Source: Clostridia bacterium (GTDB lineage: Bacteria > Bacillota > Clostridia > Oscillospirales > CAG-272). From it: a stretch of DNA of 58,185 nucleotides. Below are positions 15,197 through 23,679 of the stretch, piece after piece; the first letter of the stretch is position 1; each line of letters starts with the position of its first letter. The DNA is taken from the NCBI GenBank assembly GCA_017631855.1, contig JAGBSP010000005.1:1-58185 (forward strand). The letters run 5' to 3'. Under the pieces are notes generated by a model that worked only from the letters and a program-made list of their open reading frames with translations, was not told the DNA's origin and did no database searches. The translations under genes were made by a program, and so were the position numbers.

Positions 15197-16934
15197 ATGC
15201 GATTTGGTTGTTTAGCGTATAGGTTACGGTAGCTACCGTTCCGTCGGTGGTCGTGTAGGTGACGGTGATCAGAACGTTTTCGAGATTCAGAAGATGAGCG
15301 GTGCTCAGCGCGCCGAGGTGAGCGCCTTCATTGATCCGCACCTGCGAGGTAGCGTCATTCTCGCCGCTCTTGACGGTGATGCTCAGCTTGCCTGCCATAC
15401 TACCCGTATCAGCGTGGAAGGTGATGTTTTCCCACATGCTTGTGACGGTGATGACTTTTTGCTCGCCTGCGGTCGCTACGGTCTGCTTTGCAGGAGCGCC
15501 CGAGGTGTCACCCTGAACGATGGCGACCTTTTTACCGTGCAGTGCGCGATACATATTGTACGCCGCGTCAGCACCCAAGAGGGTATAGCCGAATTTTCCG
15601 TAATGGCAGTAGTTGATCGAGCCGTAAATCGATTTCATCGTCGTGGTCAGCTTGCCGTCGGCGTAGGTTGCTACGTTGCCGAACTCGTCCTCAAAACGGG
15701 TACCGCCGCTGTATTTTTCCATCAGCGAGTAGTAGTTTTGGATGTCGATCGTGTGCTCGGTGTCCGCTGTGCCGACCCAGTTCTCGGTAATCGCCGTTGC
15801 CAGATAGAAGTTATCGTTTTCGGCAATCATTTTGAGCTGTGCCGCGAGGGCGGTGTTGTAATCAATGTCGTTGTGATCGGGTGCATCGGCGTTCGGATGC
15901 ATATTATCGGCAACGTCACCGCGAACGCGCAGGAAGGCGACATATTCAAGACCTGCCGATTTGAGGCTTCGCCACATTTTCATAAAGCACGCCTCGTAGG
16001 TTGGGGGATCCATCGGATCGTGGTTGTCGGTATCGGTAGATCCGTCGATCTCGCCCTGCAACCAATACATACCTATCGACACGATCTCGTAAAGATCACT
16101 TCGATCCGTATAATATTTTTTGCAGTTTTTGATCATCGTTGCCGTATCCTTGGTATCCTGTGTGGTTTCCGAGGGGGTTGCCCAACCCGTGATCGATTGA
16201 CCGCTGGTGCTGGTGATATTGTTTTCCCAAATCAGAACGTTCTTGACGGGATCTCCCGCTGCAACGCTTTGTGCGTAGAGCTCAGCAAGCAGAGTGGAGT
16301 GGATTCCGCGTGTTGGGGTGGTATAATTGATCGGTTGCGTCGTGCGATGGCTCCAACGATACGCCGTTCCGAGCGGGGCAGAAATATCCGAGAGAGCGTC
16401 TTTGAAGAGGTCAATTTCCCAGGCGACCGAGTTGCTCTGTCCCATCACGACGACGAGATTGATCTTCGCTTTATCGATGATGATGACCTGCGTTTGGTCG
16501 CCGTCGGTCATGGTAACCTCACCCACGCCTTTCGCGTGGAAATATTTCACGTTGTTTTTGGTAACGATCTCCAATGCGTCACCCTCGAGCGTCACGGTTT
16601 CCGAGGTGGCGCTAATCGAGCCGAAGGAGGGAATATAGTCGTCGTACTGAATACGGAACGAGGTCAGTTTATCGACGTATGTATCGACGTAAGCCTCGCC
16701 GCAAAGGGTGCAGGTGTGCGTCGTATATCCTTGCGCATGTGCCGTCGGCGGCGTTACGATCGCATTATAAACGTGAGTACAAGGGGCGGGGGTGTCGTCG
16801 TTTGTATCCTTCTCTGTCGCGGAGGGCGCGGTTGTTGTTTCCTCGGTGTCGGCGACGGGTGTGCTACCCGTATCACAGGCGGCGAAGGAGCAAAGGAGCA
16901 GAAGAACCAAGAGAATGGAAATTAGTCGTTTCAT
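15195..16934 (-). CDS. Surface lipoprotein with SGNH/sialate O-acetylesterase-like domain
   Basis: This 579-residue protein begins with a lipoprotein signal (lipobox FAAC, Cys20) and an acidic Thr/Asp linker. A short repeat-like module containing THTCTLCGEAYVD (about 52-88) resembles zinc-ribbon-like segments in Firmicute surface proteins. The central domain has VVVMGQSNSVAW at about 161-172 (the GQSN block with catalytic serine) and YWLQGEID, both typical of carbohydrate esterases of the SASA/SGNH group; the late histidine may be in NYCHYGKFGY. The C-terminal 100 residues look like a beta-sandwich. It likely removes acyl groups from glycans outside the cell. GGAGGT lies 7 bases before the ATG. 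Confidence 0.82.
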   Translation of the reverse strand: MKRLISILLVLLLLCSFAACDTGSTPVADTEETTTAPSATEKDTNDDTPAPCTHVYNAIVTPPTAHAQGYTTHTCTLCGEAYVDTYVDKLTSFRIQYDDYIPSFGSISATSETVTLEGDALEIVTKNNVKYFHAKGVGEVTMTDGDQTQVIIIDKAKINLVVVMGQSNSVAWEIDLFKDALSDISAPLGTAYRWSHRTTQPINYTTPTRGIHSTLLAELYAQSVAAGDPVKNVLIWENNITSTSGQSITGWATPSETTQDTKDTATMIKNCKKYYTDRSDLYEIVSIGMYWLQGEIDGSTDTDNHDPMDPPTYEACFMKMWRSLKSAGLEYVAFLRVRGDVADNMHPNADAPDHNDIDYNTALAAQLKMIAENDNFYLATAITENWVGTADTEHTIDIQNYYSLMEKYSGGTRFEDEFGNVATYADGKLTTTMKSIYGSINYCHYGKFGYTLLGADAAYNMYRALHGKKVAIVQGDTSGAPAKQTVATAGEQKVITVTSMWENITFHADTGSMAGKLSITVKSGENDATSQVRINEGAHLGALSTAHLLNLENVLITVTYTTTDGTVATVTYTLNNQIA

Positions 16935-16946
16935 AAAATACCTCCG

Positions 16947-18776
16947 TTATTTTAAGCGAACGTCTGCAAGGACGGGACGGTGGTCAGAGGAAAGCTTGGT
17001 GTAGCGATCCTCAATGACGCGGTACGAAAGAACCTCAGTCAGAGCGGTATCGGTAAAGACGTGGTCGATGCTCGCCGTCTTGTTTTTGTTGTCGGTCAGC
17101 TTGGCAGAGGAAACAAGTCCTGTGTTTGCAATGCCGAGATTGTAGACCTCGGTGTCGTAACCGGTATTGAAGTCACCCGTCATAAAGATCGGAACGTCTT
17201 TGTAGGTTGCCTGAAGCTCCAAGAGGACAGAATTGATGATCTGAGCTGCCGCATGTTGCTTTTCGCGGTTACTTGCCGTGGGGTAGTGGAGGTTGAGAAC
17301 GATGATCTTTTCATCGGGATTGTCGATCTTCGAGAAGAGCGCCCACTGCCAACGGTGCATCGGGTAGAGGAACTGATCGGGGTAGAGAATATCCTGCGCT
17401 TCAACCTGCCATACCGTATGGCGGTAGAGAATGGGGGTGCTGTGCGATGCGATCGGGATTTCTCCGGTGGAATAGTAGTCAACGAAGGAGTATTCGTGAC
17501 CGACCGTCTTTAAGAGCTCGGTGTACATCGTTGCGTAGACACCCTCGGACAGACCCTCTTGCATTTCCTGCAAGCCGATGACGTCGGGCAGATATGCAAG
17601 GAAGGTTGCGCCCTGAATGCCGCAACGGTCTTGCCACGAGATATTCAGTTCAATATCAAAGGTTTGAATACCGTTTCGGTCTGCCGCGCAGATGATGTTT
17701 GAGGACATAATACGGTAGTCGGTGCCGTCGGGACGTTCGATTCCCGCAATAGAATGGTTGGGCGATGCGGTAACGTCAAACGAGGTTTCGGTGTTGTTGA
17801 CGTACATCGGATGGAAGGCATCGCAGGCATCGTCGGCAAGGAGATAGTTGTCGTAGGCGACGTAGATGCTGTTGCCTATGCTCTTGATCTTGAATTCTCC
17901 GGTCTTGAGTCCGTCGTAGAGCGCGATGCTCTCGGGACGGTTGGTCTTACCAAAGACGATCTCATAGGCGGCGGGCGCATTTTTGTCGGTCGTATAGTTT
18001 AAAACGTAGCCCGTATTGCGTCCGATTCCGTCCAGAAAATCCTTTGCCAGATATTTTTCGGTCGAGGTCAGATTGTCGGGAAATACGATGCGGTAGTCGG
18101 CAAGATCTTTGCCCATCAGCATCGGGGTGTCATCGTCATAGGTGGCGGAATTATCGACAAAGCAGAGTACGTTCTTTGGAACGGCGAGGGTCTTCTTTCC
18201 GTTCTCATCGGTCGTTATGTAGGAATTAAAATCGATTTCCGCAAATTTTTGCATTGTCTTGATCACAAGATCGTCGGCATAAGCCGTCAGGTGGAGGGAA
18301 AGCCCCGAATCGTGGGACAGCAGTCCGCAGTATTCCAACCCCGACGTGTCCTTGAGCACCTTGGAGGGGGCGTAACCGATGATGATTTTTTTGCCCTTGA
18401 CACCGGACTGTGCCTCGCTCTTGACCAAACGGAAGGTAATTCCCGTTTTTTGTGTAATGGCGTAAACCATTTTCTGCGCGGCATCATCAAAGTTGTAATG
18501 CGAGCTGACCACCGTATATACCGGCTCGCCCTTGTCTACGAGGAGGATCTTGGGAGAGTTGTCCTCGACGGGAGGTGTCGGCTCATTCGGCTCATTCGGC
18601 GTTCCTGAATTGTCGGGAGTGCTCGGCGTTTCGGAGGGCGTGTTTTCGTCGTCGGAAACAGTCGTGCTCTCGGCTACCGAGTCGTCGCTGTCGGACGCGG
18701 GATCGGCGGTCGATTGACATGCTACCAGCGGGAAGAGCATGAAAATCACTAAAACGACGGCTAAAAATTTTTTCAT
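16947..18776 (-). CDS. Surface lipoprotein with endonuclease/exonuclease/phosphatase domain
   Basis: This 609-residue lipoprotein has lipobox LVAC (Cys20) followed by a Ser/Asp/Pro/Thr-rich linker to about residue 75. The middle 250 residues are an unassigned extracellular domain. The C-terminal EEP fold (from about 355) shows YRIMSSNIICA, VIGLQEMQEG (metal glutamate), FMTGDFNTG and SIDHVFTD, ending in SSDHRPVLADV (catalytic histidine). Substrates of secreted EEP proteins vary between nucleic acids, phospholipids and phosphosugars; none is indicated here. The start at 18776 follows GGAG by 9 bases. It is the upstream gene of a two-gene operon; the esterase lipoprotein starts 12 bases later. 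Confidence 0.85.
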   Translation of the reverse strand: MKKFLAVVLVIFMLFPLVACQSTADPASDSDDSVAESTTVSDDENTPSETPSTPDNSGTPNEPNEPTPPVEDNSPKILLVDKGEPVYTVVSSHYNFDDAAQKMVYAITQKTGITFRLVKSEAQSGVKGKKIIIGYAPSKVLKDTSGLEYCGLLSHDSGLSLHLTAYADDLVIKTMQKFAEIDFNSYITTDENGKKTLAVPKNVLCFVDNSATYDDDTPMLMGKDLADYRIVFPDNLTSTEKYLAKDFLDGIGRNTGYVLNYTTDKNAPAAYEIVFGKTNRPESIALYDGLKTGEFKIKSIGNSIYVAYDNYLLADDACDAFHPMYVNNTETSFDVTASPNHSIAGIERPDGTDYRIMSSNIICAADRNGIQTFDIELNISWQDRCGIQGATFLAYLPDVIGLQEMQEGLSEGVYATMYTELLKTVGHEYSFVDYYSTGEIPIASHSTPILYRHTVWQVEAQDILYPDQFLYPMHRWQWALFSKIDNPDEKIIVLNLHYPTASNREKQHAAAQIINSVLLELQATYKDVPIFMTGDFNTGYDTEVYNLGIANTGLVSSAKLTDNKNKTASIDHVFTDTALTEVLSYRVIEDRYTKLSSDHRPVLADVRLK

Positions 18777-18856
18777 TGCGATATTCTCCGTTTTCAAGTT
18801 TTTGTTTGGCTTGAGGAAAAACTCCAATTATTGGGAGATACATCAAGATTATATAT

Positions 18857-18885
18857 AGTATATCATAAAACAACAAAAATGTAAA
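18857..18885 (-). promoter_or_regulatory. Promoter of the lipoprotein operon
   Basis: On the minus strand, TTTACA (18880-18885) and TATACT (18857-18862) are separated by 17 bases. Its -35 box lies eight bases from that of the divergent plus-strand promoter. Confidence 0.65.
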
Positions 18886-18893
18886 GAAAAAAC

Positions 18894-18922
18894 TTGATTT
18901 TTTGGTAACTTTGTGATACAAT
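18894..18922 (+). promoter_or_regulatory. Promoter of the cyclophilin lipoprotein gene
   Basis: TTGATT at 18894-18899 and TACAAT at 18917-18922 are separated by 17 bases, back to back with the minus-strand lipoprotein promoter. Confidence 0.7.
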
Positions 18923-18957
18923 TATAATGTTATTGAAAACAAGGAGATTTGCAAAAA

Positions 18958-19632
18958 ATGAATCATTTCAAAAAATATCTGGCACTTTTTTTGGTGCTTG
19001 TACTGACGCTTTCCTTTGTGGGCTGTAGTGCGCAAAAAGAAGAAGGATCGGTCGGCGGCGGTGGCGGAGCTGATACGTCCGAGGCTGAAACGACCGAGAA
19101 AAAAGACGATGACTCCATCGTTTGGCGTTTTTCGGAGGAGCGGACGAACTATGTTCGTATCAATACCAAGGGCTACGGAACGATGATTGTTGAGCTCTAT
19201 CCCGATATTGCACCGCAAACGGTGGAGAATTTCCAAAATCTGGTGGAGGACGGATTTTACACGAAGCTGACCTTCCACCGTATCGTCAAAGACTTTGTCG
19301 TACAGGGCGGAGATCCCTTGGGAACGGGTCTTGGCGGCTCGGATACGAAGGTATTTGGCGAATTTTCTGCCAACGGCTTTGAAAACACACTCTCGCATAC
19401 GCGCGGCGTGCTCTCGATGGCAAGACGCGGGGATGATTATAACTCGGCGAGCAGTCAGTTCTTTATTTGTCATCAGGACGTTTCGGATTGGCTCGACGGA
19501 GAATATGCCGCGTTCGGTAAAGTGATCGAGGGATTGGAAACGATCGATAAGCTTGCCGAGGTTCCGGTCTTTGGCGAAGAACCGCTCGATCCGCCGCAGA
19601 TCTTGTCGATCCGTTTTGTATATCCCGATTGA
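18958..19632 (+). CDS. Cyclophilin-type peptidyl-prolyl cis-trans isomerase lipoprotein
   Basis: This 224-residue lipoprotein has lipobox SFVGC (Cys23), a Gly-rich and Glu/Thr/Lys linker to about 58, then a cyclophilin domain. Recognisable blocks are APQTVENFQNLVEDGFY, LTFHRIVKDFVVQGGD with the catalytic arginine, and SQFFICHQD. It assists folding of exported proteins at the outer face of the membrane. The ATG at 18958 is preferred over TTG at 18949, which would sit only four bases from AAGGAG. It is probably monocistronic. Confidence 0.93.
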   Translation: MNHFKKYLALFLVLVLTLSFVGCSAQKEEGSVGGGGGADTSEAETTEKKDDDSIVWRFSEERTNYVRINTKGYGTMIVELYPDIAPQTVENFQNLVEDGFYTKLTFHRIVKDFVVQGGDPLGTGLGGSDTKVFGEFSANGFENTLSHTRGVLSMARRGDDYNSASSQFFICHQDVSDWLDGEYAAFGKVIEGLETIDKLAEVPVFGEEPLDPPQILSIRFVYPD

Positions 19633-19684
19633 AATTTCTGTTGTCAGTAGCAAATCAAGCAAATTAAATGAATGAAAAAACGAG

Positions 19685-20539
19685 ATGATGATCGTAACGA
19701 ACATTGGAGATCTTTCGATTCGAACGGTGATAGATGGCGCGCTTGAGGGTGCGTTCGCAGGGGGCGCGGCTTCTCCCGTCGTACATTCGCACGCGTACTA
19801 TGAGCTTTTGCTTTCGATGGATGGAACGATGGTTGTCGAGTTAGATGAAGGGGAGAGGATTCTGTTGCCAAGGGACTCACTTTGCTTGCTTCCTCCCAAT
19901 CACTATCACCGTACGAAAGACGTTGAAAATTCCTCGCAGTTATTGGGTATTCGGTTTTCTTTTCAGCAAGGAGAACGAAAGACGCAGCCCTTGCTTTATG
20001 AACGTCTTTTACGGCATACGTCGGTGATGGTTTTTGCCCCACAGCCGCGTCTTTGCGGACTGATGCGTAAGATTGCCGAAGAGATTTTTTCGGAAGAGCT
20101 TGGTGCGATGGCTTGCGTCGAAGCTCTTTTGACGCAATTTTACGTGTATTTGCTTCGTCTTTGGCTTGGTGAATTGGAGCAGAAATCATGGGCACTGAGC
20201 CAAATGGATGAAAAAAATTCGCGGAAGCTGTTGATCGAGGATTATTTTCATCGGTATTATGCCGATCCGATCTCGGAAGAGCATCTGGCGACGCAGCTGA
20301 ATCTTTCTAAGCGTCAGGTCAACCGAGTTTTGCAAGAAATTTATGGCAAGAGCTTTCGTTCGCTTCTTATTGAAGTACGATTGAGGCACGCCGCGCAGCT
20401 TCTTTGCGAGAGTGATCGGTCGGTAGAGGAGATCGCTTGGGCGATAGGATATACCTCGCTTTCGGGCTTCTATTCCGCGTTTTCCCGTCAGTTTGGCGTT
20501 TCGGCGGGAAAATATCGCCGTCAGTGGGCGAAAAAATAA
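19685..20539 (+). CDS. AraC family transcriptional regulator
   Basis: This 284-residue protein has an N-terminal cupin-like sensor (VVHSHAYYELLLSMDG, then LLPPNHYH) and a C-terminal AraC double helix-turn-helix: EEHLATQLNLSKRQVNRVLQ (shortened: LATQLNLSKRQVNRVL) and IAWAIGYTSLSGFYSAFSRQFG. The sensor suggests a sugar or small-molecule ligand. It lies directly upstream of the pnuC-like/BNR operon but is separated by a terminator and a new promoter, so it is a candidate regulator of that operon. The ribosome binding site is weak. Confidence 0.92.
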   Translation: MMIVTNIGDLSIRTVIDGALEGAFAGGAASPVVHSHAYYELLLSMDGTMVVELDEGERILLPRDSLCLLPPNHYHRTKDVENSSQLLGIRFSFQQGERKTQPLLYERLLRHTSVMVFAPQPRLCGLMRKIAEEIFSEELGAMACVEALLTQFYVYLLRLWLGELEQKSWALSQMDEKNSRKLLIEDYFHRYYADPISEEHLATQLNLSKRQVNRVLQEIYGKSFRSLLIEVRLRHAAQLLCESDRSVEEIAWAIGYTSLSGFYSAFSRQFGVSAGKYRRQWAKK

Positions 20540-20555
20540 AAAAATCCGAAAACAA

Positions 20556-20597
20556 GACACGGCGTGGCAAAATATTGTCGCGCCGTGTCATTGCTTT
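20556..20597 (+). terminator. Terminator after the AraC regulator
   Basis: A 15-bp stem with G-U pairing (outer part GACACGGCG with CGCCGTGTC, loop AATA) is followed after a few bases by CTTTTT. The T-run overlaps the -35 region of the next promoter. Confidence 0.75.
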
Positions 20598-20620
20598 TTC
20601 CCTGTTTGTTTTGATATAAT
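20591..20620 (+). promoter_or_regulatory. Promoter of the pnuC-like/BNR operon
   Basis: TTGCTT at 20591-20596 and TATAAT at 20615-20620 are separated by 18 bases, 34 bases before the start codon. Confidence 0.65.
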
Positions 20621-20654
20621 ATTATTAGAAAAACAAAAAAGAGGGATAGACGAT

Positions 20655-21350
20655 ATGGAAAAGATCAATTGGTGGATGCGGGAAAATAGGGTTTCGATTG
20701 GTATGACGCTTGTCGCTGCGGTGGCGATCGCCTGGACGGGGATCATATTTGAGCAGAGTGTTTTTCGCATCATTCCGCTGTTTGTATCACTCATCGTCGG
20801 ACTGTTGCAAACCAAGGCAAATCGATATGCGTGTCTGTTGGGAGGATTCAATTCTCTGATCTACGCTGCGGTGTACGTTTCCTTTGGGTTATATGCTTCC
20901 GCGGCATCGGCATTACTGATTTCGTGCCCGTTTCAGCTAGTCACGTTTGTCCGCTGGAGCAAGCACGCCTATCGGCATTCCACCGAATTCCGAAAACTGA
21001 CTCGGCGTGGTTGGCTTGTGATGGTTCTGCTTTTTGCGGTTTCTTTCGTGGGAATGTATATGTTACTTTCCGTGGCAGATTCCAAGCATCGGTTGTGGGA
21101 TATTGCGGGCACGTTGGTCGGATTTTTCGTTTCGGTACTCACGCTTCTGGGGTACCGTGAATATACGTGGTTGATCCTGCCCTCGGCTTTTCTGTCGTTT
21201 GGCTTAAACGTGAGCCTGATGTTGGAAGATATGGCTCAGATCACGTATGTGATTTATTCGCTCCATTCGATGCTCTGTCAGTTTTTTCAGTTTTTTTCTG
21301 TTCGCAGACTTTATCAAGAACAACAAACACAAAAAGGAGAAGAGGTATGA
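20655..21350 (+). CDS. PnuC-like nicotinamide riboside/mononucleotide transporter family protein
   Basis: This 231-residue membrane protein has about seven helices. The patterns NRYACLLGGFNSLIYAAVYV and SALLISCPFQLVTFVRWSKH match the PnuC family of vitamin transporters, which move nicotinamide riboside or related B-vitamin precursors by facilitated diffusion. Substrate varies within the family (PnuC, PnuT, PnuX), so the ligand is not fixed. GAGGGA lies 8 bases before the ATG. Its stop codon overlaps the start of the BNR-repeat gene (ATGA), implying translational coupling with a glycan-type protein, an unusual partner. Confidence 0.82.
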   Translation: MEKINWWMRENRVSIGMTLVAAVAIAWTGIIFEQSVFRIIPLFVSLIVGLLQTKANRYACLLGGFNSLIYAAVYVSFGLYASAASALLISCPFQLVTFVRWSKHAYRHSTEFRKLTRRGWLVMVLLFAVSFVGMYMLLSVADSKHRLWDIAGTLVGFFVSVLTLLGYREYTWLILPSAFLSFGLNVSLMLEDMAQITYVIYSLHSMLCQFFQFFSVRRLYQEQQTQKGEEV

Positions 21351-22453
21351 AAACAGTAATTCCCGAAGCAGAGCACGGCATCGTGAGCCGTTTGCAGAAT
21401 ACGCTCTTTCGCTATCAAGGGTGGCCGACCGTAACGCGTGACGAAAGCGGAGTGCTCTATGCCGTTGCATCGGGATTCCGCGTAGCACACATTTGTCCGT
21501 TCGGCAAAACCGTAATGTACATCAGTAAAAACGAGGGAAAGACCTGGACACCGCCCATCGTCGTGAACGATACTTACGTAGATGACCGCGACGGCGGTAT
21601 TCTTGCGATGGGGAAGGGCAGATTGCTTGTTTCTTGGTTTACGATTTCCGGTGAGGATTATCTCAACAAATATTACGACGATATTATGTGGCGTCCTGCG
21701 CCCGAAGCAAAGGATGTCACCGAAGGAATGCTCAAGAGCTTTGAGCTGTTGCCCAAGGAGCTGACGAGTGGCGGTTCCTACGTCCGAATTTCCGAGGATG
21801 GCGGTGTGACGTGGAGTGATACGATCCGCGTACCCGTGACGGCACCGCACGGTCCTACGATGTGCCGCGACGGATCGCTGATCTATCTTGGCGTGGAGCA
21901 TTACCCCAGCGAGAAAGAAGGCGAACACAAGGGTGTTGTTATGCTATATCGAAGCACAGACGGCGGATATACCTGGCATTACCGCTCGACCGTGACTCTC
22001 CCCGAATGGCTGAAAGAAGGAGAAACACTCGAGGAGCCGCACGTGCTGGAGCTTCCCGACGGACGGCTTCTCGGTGCGTTCCGTATTGAGGGTCGCAAGC
22101 CTTTCGGAATTGCCACGGCATACTCCGAAGACGGCGGACTTAGCTGGAGCGACGTGCGCTGTCTTGATGTGAGCGGCTCGCCTCCTCACCTGATGCTTCA
22201 TTCGTCGGGAGTGCTTGTTTGCTCTTACGGTCGCCGTGAGCATCCAAGAAGCATTCGCGCGATGGTCAGCTATGATCTCGGAGAAACTTGGGAAAAGGAA
22301 TATCTACTCGACGATCGTTCCGCGCAGTTTGGTGCCGATCTTGGATATTCCTCGACGGTGGAGCTCTCGGACGGAAGCCTCTTTACCGTGTATTATCAGA
22401 AATTTCCGGGCGACGACGTACCGTCGATTTTGTCGGTAAAATGGCGGATTTGA
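21347..22453 (+). CDS. BNR/Asp-box repeat protein (sialidase-like)
   Basis: This 368-residue six-bladed propeller protein has five Asp-box repeats: SKNEGKTWTP, SEDGGVTWSD, STDGGYTWHY, SEDGGLSWSD and SYDLGETWEK. It belongs to the sialidase/neuraminidase superfamily. There is no signal peptide, so it acts inside the cell. The N-terminal FRIP arginine motif of true sialidases appears as FRYQGWPTV, so activity on sialic acid is doubtful; it could be another exo-glycosidase. It overlaps the pnuC-like gene by four bases. Confidence 0.85.
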   Translation: MKTVIPEAEHGIVSRLQNTLFRYQGWPTVTRDESGVLYAVASGFRVAHICPFGKTVMYISKNEGKTWTPPIVVNDTYVDDRDGGILAMGKGRLLVSWFTISGEDYLNKYYDDIMWRPAPEAKDVTEGMLKSFELLPKELTSGGSYVRISEDGGVTWSDTIRVPVTAPHGPTMCRDGSLIYLGVEHYPSEKEGEHKGVVMLYRSTDGGYTWHYRSTVTLPEWLKEGETLEEPHVLELPDGRLLGAFRIEGRKPFGIATAYSEDGGLSWSDVRCLDVSGSPPHLMLHSSGVLVCSYGRREHPRSIRAMVSYDLGETWEKEYLLDDRSAQFGADLGYSSTVELSDGSLFTVYYQKFPGDDVPSILSVKWRI

Positions 22454-22537
22454 TTCGAAAAATGCGAACAGCGCGTGAATTTTGCGTAAAAAACGTGAAA
22501 AAACACGAAATTTTTGAGAAAAATATTCAAATTGCTC

Positions 22538-22565
22538 TTGCAATTTTGAATTATTGTGATACAAT
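22538..22565 (+). promoter_or_regulatory. Promoter of the ferredoxin gene
   Basis: TTGCAA at 22538-22543 and TACAAT at 22560-22565 are separated by 16 bases. Confidence 0.7.
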
Positions 22566-22628
22566 ATAAGAAGAGCAGAGTGATCTGCCGATGAATTTGA
22601 AAAAATTATTATATGGAGGAATATTACG

Positions 22629-22799
22629 ATGGCATACAAGATTACCGACGAGTGCATCGCTTGTGGCGCATGTGCAGACGCTTGCCCTGTAAGCGCAATC
22701 AAGGAAGGCGATACGAAGTATGAGATCAATGCTGACGAGTGCATTGAGTGCGGCGCATGCGCAGATGCTTGCCCCGTTGCTGCTCCCGTTGCTGAGTGA
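22629..22799 (+). CDS. 2[4Fe-4S] ferredoxin
   Basis: This small protein of 56 residues has two copies of CxxCxxCxxxCP: CIACGACADACP (residues 9-20) and CIECGACADACP (about 38-49), each ligating one [4Fe-4S] cluster with the last cysteine shared across the fold. It is a low-potential electron carrier in clostridial style, the probable acceptor of electrons from the PFOR encoded at 53629-57186. AGGAGGA... precedes the ATG (GGAGGA at 22616-22621). It has its own promoter and a long terminator hairpin, fitting an abundant single-gene transcript. Confidence 0.97.
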   Translation: MAYKITDECIACGACADACPVSAIKEGDTKYEINADECIECGACADACPVAAPVAE

Positions 22800-22832
22800 T
22801 TTCGGATTATCCTGAATACATACGGATACAAA

Positions 22833-22874
22833 CAAACGGATCGGTATGCGGAGCATATCGGTCCGTTTGCTTTT
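22833..22874 (+). terminator. Terminator after the ferredoxin gene
   Basis: A 17-bp stem with two G-U pairs (22833-22849 with 22853-22869) and a three-base loop is followed by CTTTT. A potential ATG for the next gene lies inside this hairpin, which argues for a later start. Confidence 0.85.
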
Positions 22875-22908
22875 GAATTTTGAGTTTTTTGAGAGAGGAG
22901 GGAAGACG

Positions 22909-23679
22909 GTGCCGAAGCTTGCGGAAAACGAGCGGCTCGATGAGGTCAACGAGAAAATCTCGCTCATTCAAAAAAAGGACGGACTGACCTTTGGAACGGA
23001 CGCCTATCTTTTGGCGGCATTTATGCGCCCCCAGCGACGCGCGCTTGCGGTGGAGCTTGGGACGGGCACGGGAATTATTTCGCTTTTGCTTGCCGCACGA
23101 GAGCGCTTTGATAAGATCTGGGCGCTGGAGGTGCAAGAGGAATTTTCCACGCTTGCCGCACGCAACGTGCTTCTCAACCGAATGGAGGATCGCGTCTTTG
23201 TGCGTCATACCGACGTGCGCGAGTTTGGTGTAGCGGATATGGGCAAAGAGGTCGACGTCGTCTTTTCCAATCCTCCTTATATGCGGACCGACAGCGGAAA
23301 GAGAAATCTGTCGGATGGAAAATATATCGCAAGGCACGAGGTCTGCGGTGGAATTGGTGACTTTTGCGCCGCCGCCGAGCGTCTTCTGAAATACGGCGGA
23401 CGCTTTTATTGCGTCTGGCGTCCCGATCGACTTTCGGAGCTGATGAGCGCTCTGCGGGAGCATCATTTGGAGCCGAAGACGATGGTTTTCGTGCACGCAG
23501 ACCAAGAGAGCGAGCCGTCGATGGTGCTGATCTCGGCAACCAAGGGGGGCGCGCCGTCGCTTCGCGTGCTTCCTCCGCTGATCTTACACGATACGGCAGA
23601 CAAATCAGGCACGAGAGCCTTGAGTGCGCGGGCGCAAAAAATTTACGATACGATGAGTTTTTACGAAGGAAATGAGTAA
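22909..23679 (+). CDS. TrmN6/YfiC-like tRNA1(Val) adenine-N6 methyltransferase
   Basis: This 256-residue SAM-dependent methyltransferase has VELGTGTGIISLLLA as the SAM-binding loop and FSNPPYM as the N6-adenine NPPY catalytic motif. It matches the YfiC/TrmN6 family, which methylates A37 of tRNA-Val in E. coli; the exact target is inferred. The GTG at 22909 is chosen because GGAGGG lies 8 bases upstream, while the in-frame ATG at 22846 is buried in the ferredoxin terminator hairpin. Its stop codon directly abuts the ttcA-like start, so both tRNA modification genes are coupled. Confidence 0.87.
   Translation: MPKLAENERLDEVNEKISLIQKKDGLTFGTDAYLLAAFMRPQRRALAVELGTGTGIISLLLAARERFDKIWALEVQEEFSTLAARNVLLNRMEDRVFVRHTDVREFGVADMGKEVDVVFSNPPYMRTDSGKRNLSDGKYIARHEVCGGIGDFCAAAERLLKYGGRFYCVWRPDRLSELMSALREHHLEPKTMVFVHADQESEPSMVLISATKGGAPSLRVLPPLILHDTADKSGTRALSARAQKIYDTMSFYEGNE

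Noticed and set aside
18600..18760. Tandem repeat in the lipoprotein linker coding region
   Set aside because: The Ser/Asp/Pro/Thr bias comes from a low-complexity linker, with no exact DNA repeat unit longer than a few codons.
22846..22908. Longer N-terminus for the TrmN6-like protein
   Set aside because: The upstream ATG lies within the ferredoxin terminator hairpin and the extra residues lack family similarity; GTG 22909 has the better ribosome binding site.
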